Below, piece after piece: positions 17,318-26,361 of a stretch of 64,000 bases of DNA. The stretch spans positions 682,001-746,000 of the forward strand of contig NSGV01000003.1 in assembly GCA_002300355.1 (NCBI GenBank), in the 5' to 3' direction. The DNA comes from Streptomyces sp. TLI_235. GTDB taxonomy: Bacteria > Actinomycetota > Actinomycetes > Streptomycetales > Streptomycetaceae. The notes below the pieces were generated by a model that ran no database searches, had not been told where the DNA came from, and saw only the letters and a program-made list of their open reading frames with translations. The position numbers and the translations under genes were made by a program. Position 1 is the first letter of the stretch. Every line of letters begins with the position of its first letter.

Positions 17318-17491
17318 TCAGCGCTTGAAAGCGTCCTTGACGTGCTCCCCGGCCTGTATCAGGTCGCCCTTGACCTGGTCGGCCCTGCCCTCCGCCTCCA
17401 GGCGCTCGTTGCCGACCGCCTTGCCCGCGCTCTCCTTGACCTCGCCGTTGACCTCGTCACCGGTGTTCTCGATCTTGTCGCCCGTGCTCAT
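17318..17491 (-). CDS. CsbD family stress protein
   Basis: 57 residues from ATG 17491. Typical CsbD pattern: GDEVNGEVKESAGKAVGNER, LEAEGRADQVKGDLIQAG, EHVKDAFKR. Small, highly charged, intrinsically flexible cytoplasmic protein induced by general stress sigma factors in many bacteria; the molecular role is unknown. A double hairpin terminates its transcript. Confidence 0.92.
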   Translation of the reverse strand: MSTGDKIENTGDEVNGEVKESAGKAVGNERLEAEGRADQVKGDLIQAGEHVKDAFKR

Positions 17492-17623
17492 CGCGCTCTC
17501 CTCACCCTCGACGTGGTCGTCCTGACGAGGAACCGCCTGCCCATCGGCGGCCCGAGGATTCCCACGAATATGTGTTCCCGGACAGGGCAACCGGTCCGGC
17601 GACACCGACTCGTGGAGGTAGCA

Positions 17624-17794
17624 ATGGTTCCCCTTCTTCTCGTCCTGCTGCTGGCCCTGCTCCTCTTCGGCGCCGGCTTCGCAGTGAAGATCCTCTGGTG
17701 GGTGGCCGTCGCCGTCCTGGCGGTCTGGCTGATCGGCTTCGTCGCCCGCGGCACCCACCCCTCCGGGAGCCGCAACCGGTGGTACCGCTGGTAG
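17624..17794 (+). CDS. Hydrophobic small membrane protein
   Basis: 56 residues from ATG 17624, with a clear GTGGAGG site. Two adjoining transmembrane helices (LLLVLLLALLLFGAGFAVKI and WWVAVAVLAVWLIGFVARGT) and a basic, aromatic tail ending NRWYRW. It matches short Streptomyces proteins annotated as hydrophobic protein. Function unknown; neighbours suggest envelope stress. Confidence 0.8.
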   Translation: MVPLLLVLLLALLLFGAGFAVKILWWVAVAVLAVWLIGFVARGTHPSGSRNRWYRW

Positions 17795-17813
17795 ACGGCT
17801 CGCAACCAAACCC

Positions 17814-17849
17814 GGAGCGGGGTGCACACGACACTGTGCACCCTGCTCC
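17814..17849 (+). terminator. Hairpin after the hydrophobic protein gene
   Basis: A continuous 15-bp stem (one G-T pair) with a CGACAC loop, beginning 20 nt after the stop. Confidence 0.75.
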
Positions 17850-18040
17850 GCGCATGCCCGGCCCCGCCCGCACGTCGGCCGACGTACACCCCGCTCCGGG
17901 CACGCGCAAAGCCACCGTGGAGGCCCACCGCCGCGCACACGAGCGGCACACGGGCGGGCGCCATGGCACCTGACGGGACGGCAAGCGCGGCAGGCACCCC
18001 CGACCCGGGACGTGAGAGCGGCCTTGGCCCGGAGTGATCG

Positions 18041-18403
18041 TCAGGTGTCGGAGTAGCGGAGGTCTCCGACCGTCCAACTGCTGACGTCCTCGATCGCGAT
18101 GCGGTACATGCCGCCGGTGTGAGGGAGCCCGAACTTGCCCTGCAGGATCCTCGCCCGGTGCAGGTGGAGATGGGTCGGCCGGGCCGGCTGGCCTTCGGCG
18201 GGCGGGGTGAACAGGGCGGCGAACGGCTTCAGGTGCTCCGACGACTGGAGGACCTCCGCAACCCGCTCCCACCACAGAGCCACCGGCGCGAGCTGGCCGG
18301 TGATCACCGCCCCGGGAACCACCACGGTCAACGACATCTGATTGTTGTGCTCCGACTCGACCATCGCGGCGATGTCGACGAGCAGCCCGTCAGGGTTCGA
18401 CAT
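18041..18403 (-). CDS. Hypothetical protein, possibly GvpU-like
   Basis: 120 residues from ATG 18403. N-terminal VDIAAMVESEHNNQMSLTVV and VPGAVITGQLAPVALWWERV, then THLHLHRARILQGKFGLPHT and GMYRIAIEDVSSWTVGDLRY. The beta strand-turn pattern near TVVVPGAVITGQL resembles the accessory gas vesicle protein GvpU, but only weakly. Soluble, no signal peptide. Closely related hypotheticals are expected in Streptomyces. Confidence 0.6.
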   Translation of the reverse strand: MSNPDGLLVDIAAMVESEHNNQMSLTVVVPGAVITGQLAPVALWWERVAEVLQSSEHLKPFAALFTPPAEGQPARPTHLHLHRARILQGKFGLPHTGGMYRIAIEDVSSWTVGDLRYSDT

Positions 18404-18549
18404 GACACCCAGACTAGGACACAGCCTCCCGGCCTCCCCGGACCCCCGGGGCGGTGACAAGACGGGCACAGGACGGCCGCCGCCGTACCCGGGCCCCGGC
18501 TGCGATGACTGCCCACCCCGACGCAACCAGCGCGACCTCAACCGAACCG

Positions 18550-18868
18550 GGCCTCCCCCACCGAAGCAACACCGAGGCCGTGCGGCCGGTCGCCGAAGCC
18601 GTCGCCAGCGCAGCCGGCCGCTCCTTCCTGATCGCCCGCATCACCGCCGGCACCCTCGCCGCCACCCCGACCATCCCCGCCCCCGGCGACCTCGCCTGGG
18701 CGCTTCTCCCTGCCCCGCCACGCCGCCGATGCCATGCGCCACGACCTCCACCAGCGCCTGGGCCCCGACGCCGAGCGAGCCACCGACCTCCTGCGCCCCC
18801 TCGCCCACGCCCAGGGCCAGGGCCTGCTCTGGGAAGACCTCTGGGCACCCCTGGCCACCGCGATCTCC
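18550..18868 (+). pseudogene. Remnant of a STAND-type ATPase/WD40 protein
   Basis: VAEAVASAAGRSFLIARITA continues, after a frame change near 18697, into SLPRHAADAMRHDLHQRLGP and then LRPLAHAQGQGLLWEDLWAP. This is the region following the P-loop domain of large Streptomyces STAND NTPases. The P-loop part, sensor repeats and stop are absent. It ends at about 18868, where a minus-strand remnant begins. Confidence 0.6.
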
Positions 18869-18869
18869 G

Positions 18870-19598
18870 GCCGCCCGTACAGCTCGGCGACGGCAGCCGC
18901 CCGGTCGTCGGGCAGGACCAGGCGCGTCAGCCGCCCGCTGTCCCACCAGGCGTCCCGGGGCAGCAGGTTGGACGCGGTCTCCGGTTCCGGCAGGGCGGCG
19001 GCCGGATCCTGCCGGGTGACCGCTCCCGCGGCCGGCATGCCGAAGTCGATCAGTGCCGCGCCACTGAAGCCCGCGAGCAGGACCCGCTCCCCGGGCAGTA
19101 CGTGGATCTCGTCGTCGTGGGAGAGCGGATAGAGGGCGCGGACAGAGGTCGCGCCCGCCCGGGTGACCGTCACCTCGGCCATCTCGTAGAGCGGCTCGCC
19201 GACGTCCAACGGCGAGTCCCAGACGGACGGCGGCTCCACCTGCGCCGGTTCGTCCGGAGACGGTCCGCCGAGCGGGGCACCGTTCTCCAGCGCGTACCAC
19301 CGGTAGGTGTGGTCGTAGCGCGACTGCAGGCACACCTCGCTCCCACCGGCCCGGAAGCCGCGCAACTCGACCGGGCCCGTCCAGCCCGGTGCGATGCCGC
19401 GGGTGTCCCCGGCCGTCCAGCCACTCGGCAAGCTCCTGGTCACCCCGCATCAGGGCTGCGGACCGCAGCCGCGCCGCCCGCTCCTCGGGCCCGGCCCCGT
19501 CCTGCAGCCCGTAGACCCGGGCGACCTCGTCCTGCACCTCCTGATACTCCGCCAGCCGCTCCGGAAACCCGGCCGGCCGCCACGCACCCGTTCCCATG
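18870..19598 (-). pseudogene. Unknown protein, frameshifted and 3'-truncated
   Basis: Start ATG 19598 (MGTGAWRPAGFPERLAEYQE). After about 65 residues the frame changes near 19400. The rest reads WTGPVELRGFRAGGSEVCLQ, YDHTYRWYALENGAPLGG and VLPGERVLLAGFSGAALIDF up to AAAVAELYGRPEI, where it meets the plus-strand STAND remnant. Good codon bias. No family recognised; possibly a beta-rich immunity-type or enzyme domain. Confidence 0.45.
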
Positions 19599-19637
19599 CC
19601 CCACTCCCCCGGACCTGCGGTGAGCACCGGTGCGAAC

Positions 19638-19862
19638 CTACGACACCTCCCCGAACAGCTCCCCGAGGTCCGCCGCCCGCGCACCAGGGGGGCGGCGGCA
19701 GGCCGGTCGTCGGCTCGGCGCCGCAGCAGGCGTGTTCGGGGGCTTCGCGGCAGCGACGAGGCGGTACAGCCGGGCGATCGCAAGGTCGGTGCGCAGCGCG
19801 GGCGCGTGCTCGGTGTCGTCGTCCGTGAGGAACGGGACAGGACGCGCAAGGGCCATGCGCAT
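19638..19862 (-). CDS. Possible small hypothetical protein
   Basis: 74 residues from ATG 19862 (MRMALARPVPFLTDDDTEHA). Third positions are mostly G/C and composition is protein-like in ALRTDLAIARLYRLVAAAK, but the C-terminal end is Arg/Pro-rich and no family was recognised. It lies 40 nt upstream of the broken minus-strand gene. The frame is open to 20132, but the upstream part looks non-coding. Weak call. Confidence 0.3.
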   Translation of the reverse strand: MRMALARPVPFLTDDDTEHAPALRTDLAIARLYRLVAAAKPPNTPAAAPSRRPACRRPPGARAADLGELFGEVS

Positions 19863-20177
19863 AAGGAATTTCGTGGTCCGGAAGGGTGCGCCGCCGAAGA
19901 CGCCGGGGCCCGGGTCGACAATCAGCGGGCTCGCCGGGACAGGTCGAGCGAGGAGCAAGCATGGGCAGCTGGAGGCCTTGGGGTGGCTTGGTAGGACCCG
20001 GCCGGGTTGGTGAGGGTCGGCTCGCGGGTGGTCAGTCGGTTCGATTGCCACCTGGTGGTGTGGATGTGGGCGGAGTTCGCCGGCCGGCCGCTCCGGGTCC
20101 AGGGGAACGAGATTCCGTTCGAAGACGAACAACCGCCGCGTCTACGGGCAGTCGGCTCGCTACTGATGGTAGCTTCC

Positions 20178-20204
20178 AGCTGCCGCCCGGTCGGGGTGGC
20201 AGCT
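20178..20204 (+). other. Hairpin in the leader of the 20231 gene
   Basis: AGCTGCCGCCC pairs with GGGTGGCAGCT (one G-T pair) around a 5-nt loop, 27 nt upstream of the start codon and just before the ribosome binding site. It could be a leader structure or an operator. Confidence 0.4.
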
Positions 20205-20230
20205 CATCCCATCACGCGAAGGAGTGACCT

Positions 20231-20434
20231 ATGACCCAGGTCAGTGCGACCGCCGCAGAGACCAAGAAGGCAATGGCCAGACAGGCCGCCGCGACGAAGA
20301 CCTGGCGCCACGTCATCCAGCCGGACGCGGACGCCGCAGCCAACTACCTCAACATCGACCCCGCCCAGGGGCCGGGCGAGGCGACCATCACCACCCGGCC
20401 CGACGGACAGATCGACGTCGTCTTCCTGCTCTGA
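20231..20434 (+). CDS. Small hypothetical protein
   Basis: 67 residues from ATG 20231, with GAAGGAG at ideal spacing. An N-terminal basic helix (TKKAMARQAAATKTWRHVIQ) is followed by DADAAANYLNIDPAQGPGEA and a strand TTRPDGQIDVVFLL. The ending on VVFLL is unusual. A 17-bp hairpin terminator follows. Likely a real monocistronic gene of unknown function. Confidence 0.65.
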   Translation: MTQVSATAAETKKAMARQAAATKTWRHVIQPDADAAANYLNIDPAQGPGEATITTRPDGQIDVVFLL

Positions 20435-20453
20435 GAGCAGCCCCCGAACGTCG

Positions 20454-20492
20454 GCCGGTGCCGCGGCGCGCCCCTCGCGCCGCGGCACCGGC
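20454..20492 (+). terminator. 17-bp hairpin after the 20231 gene
   Basis: GCCGGTGCCGCGGCGCG pairs perfectly with its complement around a CCCCT loop, 19 nt after the stop. Confidence 0.8.
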
Positions 20493-20801
20493 GGCATCTC
20501 CTCGGGCCGGCGGCGCGGCTGCCGCCACCGCACCGGCGCGGCACCCGTCCCGCCCGAGGAGGCCGCCGCCCCTGATGCGCCCCGTCGGCCCGGGGCCACT
20601 GCAGGACAGTCCCGGCTCGACGGCCCACCGGGCGGCTGGGCGGCCGGCGGCCCCGGCCGCCGTCTGACTGTGCGTCAGCTGTGCGCCCCCGTGCCGCCCG
20701 CCGATCGGGCGAAGACCTGCGGGTCGCCTCATCCGCCGGTCGCGGCCGTCCGATAACCGATGCGCAAGCCCCCGAGTTCCGTCCCACCCTCCGGAGGCCC
20801 C

Positions 20802-22757
20802 ATGCCCACGAACACGGACCGGCCCGTCCCCGACTTCATCGCCAAGGCCGCGGCACCCGTCCGCGACCACCTGGCCGCCGCCACCACGCTGGCGCCGTTC
20901 CTGCAGTCCGCCGGCACCCTGACCCTCGAAAGGCGCCGCCGCATCGTCGACCAGGCGCTCGTCCTGCTCGAACAGAACTACGTGCACCTGCCGCTGAAGG
21001 CCGCCATGTACGCCGTGAACCCGGTGCAGCGGCTGCGCCTGCTCGCCCGGCGCCTGGAGCGGCAGACCGACGCCGACATGCCGCCCGAGTGGACCTTCCA
21101 CGCGGAGCTGTCGGAGATCTTCCACTCCGTCCGCGACCTGCACACCAACTACCTGCTTCCCGCCCCCTTCAACGGCAAGATCGCCTTCCTGCCGTTCCTC
21201 GTCGAGAGCTTCACCGAGCAGAGCGGCGGCACGGCCACCGAGCGCTTCCTCGTCACCCAGGTCGCCCAGGGCTTCGCCCCGCCCGGATTCGGGCCCGGCA
21301 CCGAGATCACCCACTGGAGCGGCATCCCGATCTCCACCGCCGTCGACCTGCACGCCGCCCGGTTCGCGGGCAGCAACCCCGAGGCCCGCCGCAGTCGCGG
21401 CGGCCAGTCGCTGACCCTGCGTCCGATGCGCATCCACCTGCCCCCGTTCGAGGAGTGGGTGACCGTCACCTACCTCGACGCCGACGGCACCGCGCGCGAA
21501 CTGCGCGAGAACTGGCAGATCGTCGACAACCTGCCCCCGCTCGTCGGCATCGACACGCTCGGCACCGCCGGGGCCGCCCAGGGCCTCGACCTGGAGGCGG
21601 ACGAGGTCGGCCGCGCCAAGGTGCTGCTCTTCGCCCCCCGGGTGGTCGCCCAGCAGAAGGCCGCCGAGGCCGGCGAACCCGCACCCGACCTGCAGGCCGG
21701 CGAGATCCCCACCACCATGCCCAAGGTTTTCAAGGCCCGCGAGGTCACCACCGCCTCCGGCACCTTCGGCCACCTGCGGATCTTCACCTTCAACGTGGAC
21801 GATCCGATCGCCTTCGTGGAGGAGTTCGTCCGCCTCCTAGACCTCCTGCCGGAGCGCGGCCTGATCCTGGACGTCCGGGACAACGGCGGGGGCCACATCT
21901 TCGCCGCCGAGTTCACGCTGCAGACGCTCACCCCGCGTCGGATCACCCCCGAGCCCACCCAGTTCATCAGCACCCCACTCAACCTGCGGATCTGCCGCCA
22001 CCACCAGAACGACCCGGCCATCGACCTCGGCGCCTGGGTGCCGTCCATGGAACAGGCCCTGGAGGTCGGCGCCACCTTCTCCCGCGCCTTCCCGATCACC
22101 CCCGAGGACGGCGCCAACGCCATCGGACAGCGCTACTTCGGGCCGGTCGTCCTGGTCACCAACGCCCGCTGCTACTCGGCGACCGACATCTTCACCGCGG
22201 GCTTCCAGGATCACCGGATCGGCACCGTGCTCGGCGTCGACCGCACCACCGGCGCCGGCGGCGCCAACGTGTGGACGCACGAGCTGCTCTCCGAGCTGGC
22301 TGCCGACGACCCGGCGACGCCGTACCGGCCGCTGCCCAGCGGTGCGAGCATGCGCGTCGCCATCCGCCGCACCCTGCGCGTCGGCGCGCAGTCCGGCACC
22401 CCGGTGGAGGACCTCGGCGTCACCCCCGACGAACTCCACCGGATCACCCGGCGCGACCTCCTGGAGGGCAACGCCGACCTGATGGAACGCGCCGGGGAGC
22501 TCCTCAAGGCGATGACCCCGCACGCCGTGGCCATCACCGACGCCGCCACCACCGGCGGCGCGCTGCGGCTCAAGGTCAAGACCACCAACATCGACCGCCT
22601 GGACGTCTACATCGACCAGCGGCCCAAGGCCTCCGTCGACCTGCTCAACGGACAGGCCGACGTGACCGTACCGGACGCGGCCACCGCGAACTCCGCCCGC
22701 GTCGAGGGCTACGTCGACGGCGAACTCGTCGCCAGCCGCACCGAACAGCTCCGCTGA
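20802..22757 (+). CDS. S41 family peptidase-like protein
   Basis: 651 residues from ATG 20802, with CGGAGG 5 nt upstream (ATG 20760 in frame lacks an RBS). N-terminal helical domain (VDQALVLLEQNYVHLPLKAA) then HSVRDLHTNYLLPAPFNGKI, a PDZ-like middle, and the S41 fold at ~340-500: RGLILDVRDNGGGHIFAAE and NARCYSATDIFTAGFQDHRI with the nucleophile serine in YSA. This matches C-terminal-processing/tricorn-core peptidases. No signal peptide or membrane segment, so it appears cytoplasmic. A hairpin 30 nt downstream ends the unit. Substrate unknown. Confidence 0.85.
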   Translation: MPTNTDRPVPDFIAKAAAPVRDHLAAATTLAPFLQSAGTLTLERRRRIVDQALVLLEQNYVHLPLKAAMYAVNPVQRLRLLARRLERQTDADMPPEWTFHAELSEIFHSVRDLHTNYLLPAPFNGKIAFLPFLVESFTEQSGGTATERFLVTQVAQGFAPPGFGPGTEITHWSGIPISTAVDLHAARFAGSNPEARRSRGGQSLTLRPMRIHLPPFEEWVTVTYLDADGTARELRENWQIVDNLPPLVGIDTLGTAGAAQGLDLEADEVGRAKVLLFAPRVVAQQKAAEAGEPAPDLQAGEIPTTMPKVFKAREVTTASGTFGHLRIFTFNVDDPIAFVEEFVRLLDLLPERGLILDVRDNGGGHIFAAEFTLQTLTPRRITPEPTQFISTPLNLRICRHHQNDPAIDLGAWVPSMEQALEVGATFSRAFPITPEDGANAIGQRYFGPVVLVTNARCYSATDIFTAGFQDHRIGTVLGVDRTTGAGGANVWTHELLSELAADDPATPYRPLPSGASMRVAIRRTLRVGAQSGTPVEDLGVTPDELHRITRRDLLEGNADLMERAGELLKAMTPHAVAITDAATTGGALRLKVKTTNIDRLDVYIDQRPKASVDLLNGQADVTVPDAATANSARVEGYVDGELVASRTEQLR

Positions 22758-22787
22758 CCCGAACCCCACCACCGAACGCCAACCACA

Positions 22788-22822
22788 GGACCCCCGGCAG
22801 GAACATCTCCCGCCGGGGGTCC
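22788..22822 (+). terminator. Hairpin after the S41 peptidase gene
   Basis: GGACCCCCGGC pairs with GCCGGGGGTCC, with an inner GG/CC extension. The following 22823-23359 (about 540 nt) has no supported gene. Confidence 0.75.
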
Positions 22823-23359
22823 GGCTGCGCCCCGGCCCGTCGCCCGGGCCCCGCCCCGCCATCCGGACGAACCGCGTCCCCCTGGCCGACCGCCCGCCCG
22901 GCCCCGGGCGGCCGAGAGCGGCCGCGCGGGCAGAAGATCCTCCGGGCCTGGACAGGGCGCGGAGGGCCGTCTGCCCCTTGGGCGGGCCGCATGGACAGCG
23001 CCCTACGCACACGCGGACAGGCACCAAAGCGGTGCGCGACACGGTGTCCGGTGTCCGATCCGAGGCCATCCACGCGGCCGAGTGACGGCGTGACCGGGCG
23101 ACGACCGGAGCGCGGAGCGGACACGGCGCAGCGGCGGGCATCCTGGCGCGCCAAAACGAGGGCCGGAACGAGGGCCCGGGACGGGCGGAGGACGCGCGCT
23201 CCCACCGCACCGCCAACCCGTGACAAGAACCGGCCCCGCCCCGGACTGCCTCGGTGGAACCCGGGGAGGGCGGCGGCCGGACGGGTACTCCTGCGGGCGG
23301 AGGGCGGCCCGTCCCGTGGGCTGATGGCGGGCCGGCGGGGGCGCCGTATCGTCGGTGTC

Positions 23360-24013
23360 ATGAGCCGAGGACTTCATCTGGACGGCTACCTGCTGGCCTT
23401 CGACACCCGGGCCCAGTCTCTGCAGGACCGCACCCGCGCCGGCTACCTGCTCCGCGCCGCCGCCCTGGCCGAACTCGCCCACCGGGGCTCCGCCGCCGAG
23501 GACGGGACGGGCCGGGTGCAGGTCGTCTGCGCCGACCCCACGGGGGACCGCGTCCTGGACGCGCTGCTCACCGAACTGCGCGGCCGGCCGCGCACCTGGA
23601 AGGCGTGGATCAGGCGCAGCCGCGACGACACCCTGGAGGCCGTCGAGGAGCGGCTCACAGTGCTCGGCGTCATGACCATGCCCGACCGGGACCCCTACGG
23701 CCCGGCCGCGCCGCACCGGACGGTGGCGATGGACGATCCGCGCGAGGCCCTGGACCTCCAGGTGCGCGTGGCCGAGCTCGTCCGCGGCACCGCCCCGGCC
23801 TCCGAGGCGCCGTTCGCCGACGCGGTCCTCGCCGCGCTGGCCGCCCACGGGCACCTGCGGCTGGTGCTCTCCCGGCACGACCGCAGGGCCCACGCCGGAC
23901 GGATCACCGCACTCACCGACCGGCTCGCCCGCCCCGCCCCGGGCCTGGCCCGCGCGGTGACCGGGCTGAACCTGACCATGGTCGCCGGCCAGGGCGGGAT
24001 GGGCGGCAGCTGA
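23360..24013 (+). CDS. GPP34 (GOLPH3-like) family protein
   Basis: 217 residues from ATG 23360 (MSRGLHLDGYLLAFDTRAQS). Helical GPP34 fold: YLLRAAALAELAHRGSA, VLDALLTELRGRPRTWKAWI, ERLTVLGVMTMPDRDPYGPA and a C-terminal TGLNLTMVAGQGGMGGS. In eukaryotes the family binds phosphatidylinositol 4-phosphate at the Golgi; bacterial members, common in Streptomyces, have no established role. Soluble, no signal peptide. Stand-alone gene. Confidence 0.88.
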   Translation: MSRGLHLDGYLLAFDTRAQSLQDRTRAGYLLRAAALAELAHRGSAAEDGTGRVQVVCADPTGDRVLDALLTELRGRPRTWKAWIRRSRDDTLEAVEERLTVLGVMTMPDRDPYGPAAPHRTVAMDDPREALDLQVRVAELVRGTAPASEAPFADAVLAALAAHGHLRLVLSRHDRRAHAGRITALTDRLARPAPGLARAVTGLNLTMVAGQGGMGGS

Positions 24014-24215
24014 GCGGACGATCGGGCAGCCGAAGGAACGACGCCGCCACCGCTGCTGAACCTTCCTGCGCGGGCCGTCGCCCCGGCCTGCCTGCCCGCA
24101 CCGGAACCCGGGCTCTCCACGCCCCCGACCACGGTCCCGACGAGAAGGACGCCGGGCGCACGGGGTCACCACTACGCTGCGGGACTCAGGCCCCCTCCCA
24201 CGAACGGACCGACCC

Positions 24216-24357
24216 ATGGACCTCGTCTTCACCGGCCGCGTCATCGAGTGGCGCGGGCCCTCGCCGTTCTACTTCGTCCCCGTGCCGCAGGAGCAGTCCG
24301 CCGACATCCGCGAAGTCGCCTCACAGGCCACGCACGTACGGCTGGGGCGTCATCCGT
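24216..24357 (+). pseudogene. DUF1905 domain protein, interrupted
   Basis: Starts MDLVFTGRVIEWRGPSPFYF then VPVPQEQSADIREVAS, the N-terminal strand pattern of DUF1905. The conserved YGWGVI appears in another frame just before 24357, so there is an indel near 24330. The remainder is missing where the IS607-like element begins. No continuation was found on the far side of the element. Confidence 0.65.
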
Positions 24358-24417
24358 TGCCAAGACCGTAGTCAGGTCTCAGCATTCCGGGCATTCCGGC
24401 CCGGAAGGTCCGTCACA

Positions 24418-25776
24418 TCACCAAAGCGTGAGGGCTTCGGCTTGAGGACGGTCTCTCGTCTCCTTCCCGCGCCGGGCGGGGATTGCGCCACCTACACGCC
24501 CCGCCGCGGCCTTGGGGCTGCGGCGGGTGGCGCGGTCTTCTGGTCGGCTCCACGAGGCTTCGACACCTGTGCGGTGTCCCGGTCTCCGGCCACTCCGGTA
24601 CCGGTCGTGCAGCGGCAGCTTGGCTTTCACCGCACCGCAGCCGGAACAGGTCTTGGAGGACGGGTACCAGCGGTCGGCTGTGATGGTGCGGGTGCCGTGC
24701 CGCTGGCTGGTCTTGTATGCGAGCTGGCGTCGGATCTCCCCGAACCCCGCGTCGGCGATCCGGCGGGCGAGGCGCCGGTTGCGGAGCATGCCGGCGACGT
24801 TGAGGTCCTCGACGACGACGGTGCCGTACTCGGCCGCGAGTGCGGTGGTGAGCTTGTGCGGCGCGTCCGTACGGATGTTCGCCACCCGGTGGTGCACCCT
24901 GTTGCGGGCAGCGTTGGCTTTCTCCCACCGCTTCGAGGGCCTCTGTCCGGTGCGCCGGTCGGGTCCCCGGCGGCGGGAAACGCTTCGGGAGGCGCGGCGC
25001 AGCAGCCTCAGCGCCTGGTCGTAGTGCCCGGGGTTGGGCACGGTGCGGATCTCGCCGGTCGAGTCGGCCATCACCGCGAGGGTCTTCACGCCGAGGTCCA
25101 CACCCACGGCGGCTTCGGGACGGGTGACACGTGTGAAGTCCCGCTTCACCTCGACTTGGAAGGAGGCGAACCAGCGTCCGCGTTCGTGTCGGACGGTCGC
25201 GGACAGGATGCGGGCGGTCTGGGCCTGTATGCGGGCCAGGAGCTTGACGGTGGGCTCGTGGGTGCGGATCGTGCCCAGCCTCGGCAGCGTGACGTGCCGG
25301 CCGTCGGCGTCGACGCGGATCGCGCCGGTGGTGAACCGGCAGGCCAGACGCGCCTTCCGCTTCGGTTTGAACCGCGGCATCCCCATCGTGCGGCCCTTGC
25401 GCTTGCCGTTCTTCGACTTGGCGTAGTTGTCGAACGCGGCGGCCGCGTTGGCCAGGCCGGTGTTATAGGCCTCCTTGGAGTTCTCCTCCCACCAGTCGGC
25501 GAACCTGGGGTCGGCGTGCTTCGCGGCGTTGAACGCCTTTCGCAGCGAGGGAAGCGACCACGGCCGCCACGTCGTCAGCTCTGCCTCGGGGACGCCGTAC
25601 GTCTCCTCGGCCTTGCGCTGCCACCAGGAGGCGGTCACCCAGGCCACGGCCCAGTTGTACGCCGCGCGGGCGGCGCCGCAGTGCGAGCGCAGTGCGTGGC
25701 CCTGGGCGGTGTTCGGGTCCAGCGCGAACCGGTACGCCTGCACCACGAACCCTGGCCGCGGCCGGAACTTCTTCAC
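24418..25776 (-). pseudogene. tnpB: TnpB (OrfB) RNA-guided nuclease with its active-site C-terminus deleted
   Basis: From GTG 25776 (VKKFRPRPGFVVQAYRFALD), overlapping the tnpA stop as GTGA; about 452 codons. N-terminal OrfB_HTH domain, then the RuvC core with GVDLGVKTLAVMAD (first Asp) and VVVEDLNVAGML (Glu). The first zinc knuckle CSGCGAVKAKLPL is present, but the second CxxC and the DRDxNAA motif with the last catalytic Asp are absent. The expected tail (TTGTGVAGDRDTAQVSKPRG) follows directly but in another frame. I infer a deletion of about 30 codons with a frameshift near 24610, so the protein should be nuclease-dead. Confidence 0.85.
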
Positions 25777-26348
25777 TCGGCGGCCTCTGCGGTCGCCACG
25801 GCCACCGCGCGAGCGGCGCGGTCCTTCGCGGCCCCGCGCCCGTACAGGCGCGCACACATCGAGGTCAGCACCTCGGTGAAGTCCCGCACCAGGTCATCGG
25901 TCGTCTCGGCCGGGTCGAGGACGACCAGGCGCCGGCCGGCCGCCGACAGTGCGGCTTCGAGGTGTTCGACGCCGAACCGGGCCAGCCGGTCCCGGTGCTC
26001 GACCACGATCACGGCGGCGTTCGGGTCGCACAGGAGGCGGTGCAGCTTGCGACGCCGCCCGTTCAGCCCCGAGCCGACTTCGGCGACGACTTCGGCGACG
26101 GCCAGGCCCAGCCCGTTCGCGCCGGCCACGACCCGGGCCGTCTGCCGCTCAAGATCTGCCTTCTGGTCGGCGGACGACACACGGCAGTACGCCACCACGC
26201 GCCCGGACGGCCGGACAGCGGGCTCGTCGACCAGCCACGTCCCGGACGGCGCCTGGCGGACAGGCACGGGCATCTTCCCATCCCTCACCCACCGCCAAGC
26301 GGTCTGGTAGCTCACGCCCTGCTGACGCGCCCACTCCGAGAGCTTCAC
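25773..26348 (-). CDS. tnpA: IS607-family serine recombinase (TnpA)
   Basis: 191 residues from GTG 26348 (VKLSEWARQQGVSYQTAWRW); the frame is open to GTG 26361-26363, but that start would lie within the iterons. N-terminal MerR-like HTH (~1-45) with WRWVRDGKMPVPVRQ, then the resolvase catalytic domain (~50-180): VVAYCRVSSADQKADLERQ with the nucleophile Ser, and VIVVEHRDRLARFGVEHLEA. Small, N-terminal DNA-binding serine transposase as in IS607. Catalyses excision and integration without target duplication. Appears intact. Confidence 0.92.
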   Translation of the reverse strand: MKLSEWARQQGVSYQTAWRWVRDGKMPVPVRQAPSGTWLVDEPAVRPSGRVVAYCRVSSADQKADLERQTARVVAGANGLGLAVAEVVAEVGSGLNGRRRKLHRLLCDPNAAVIVVEHRDRLARFGVEHLEAALSAAGRRLVVLDPAETTDDLVRDFTEVLTSMCARLYGRGAAKDRAARAVAVATAEAAE

Positions 26349-26361
26349 CCGATCAACATAC

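Noticed and set aside
20681-23359. Very long plus-strand frame (over 1000 codons) through the S41 gene
   Set aside because: It is an Arg/Pro/His-rich shadow of the real S41 frame; only its last part, from ATG 23360, is a real gene (GPP34).
24418-25776. TnpB as a domesticated RNA-guided repressor
   Set aside because: The protein lies in an element with an intact tnpA and its C-terminus looks frameshifted, so recent decay is simpler than domestication.
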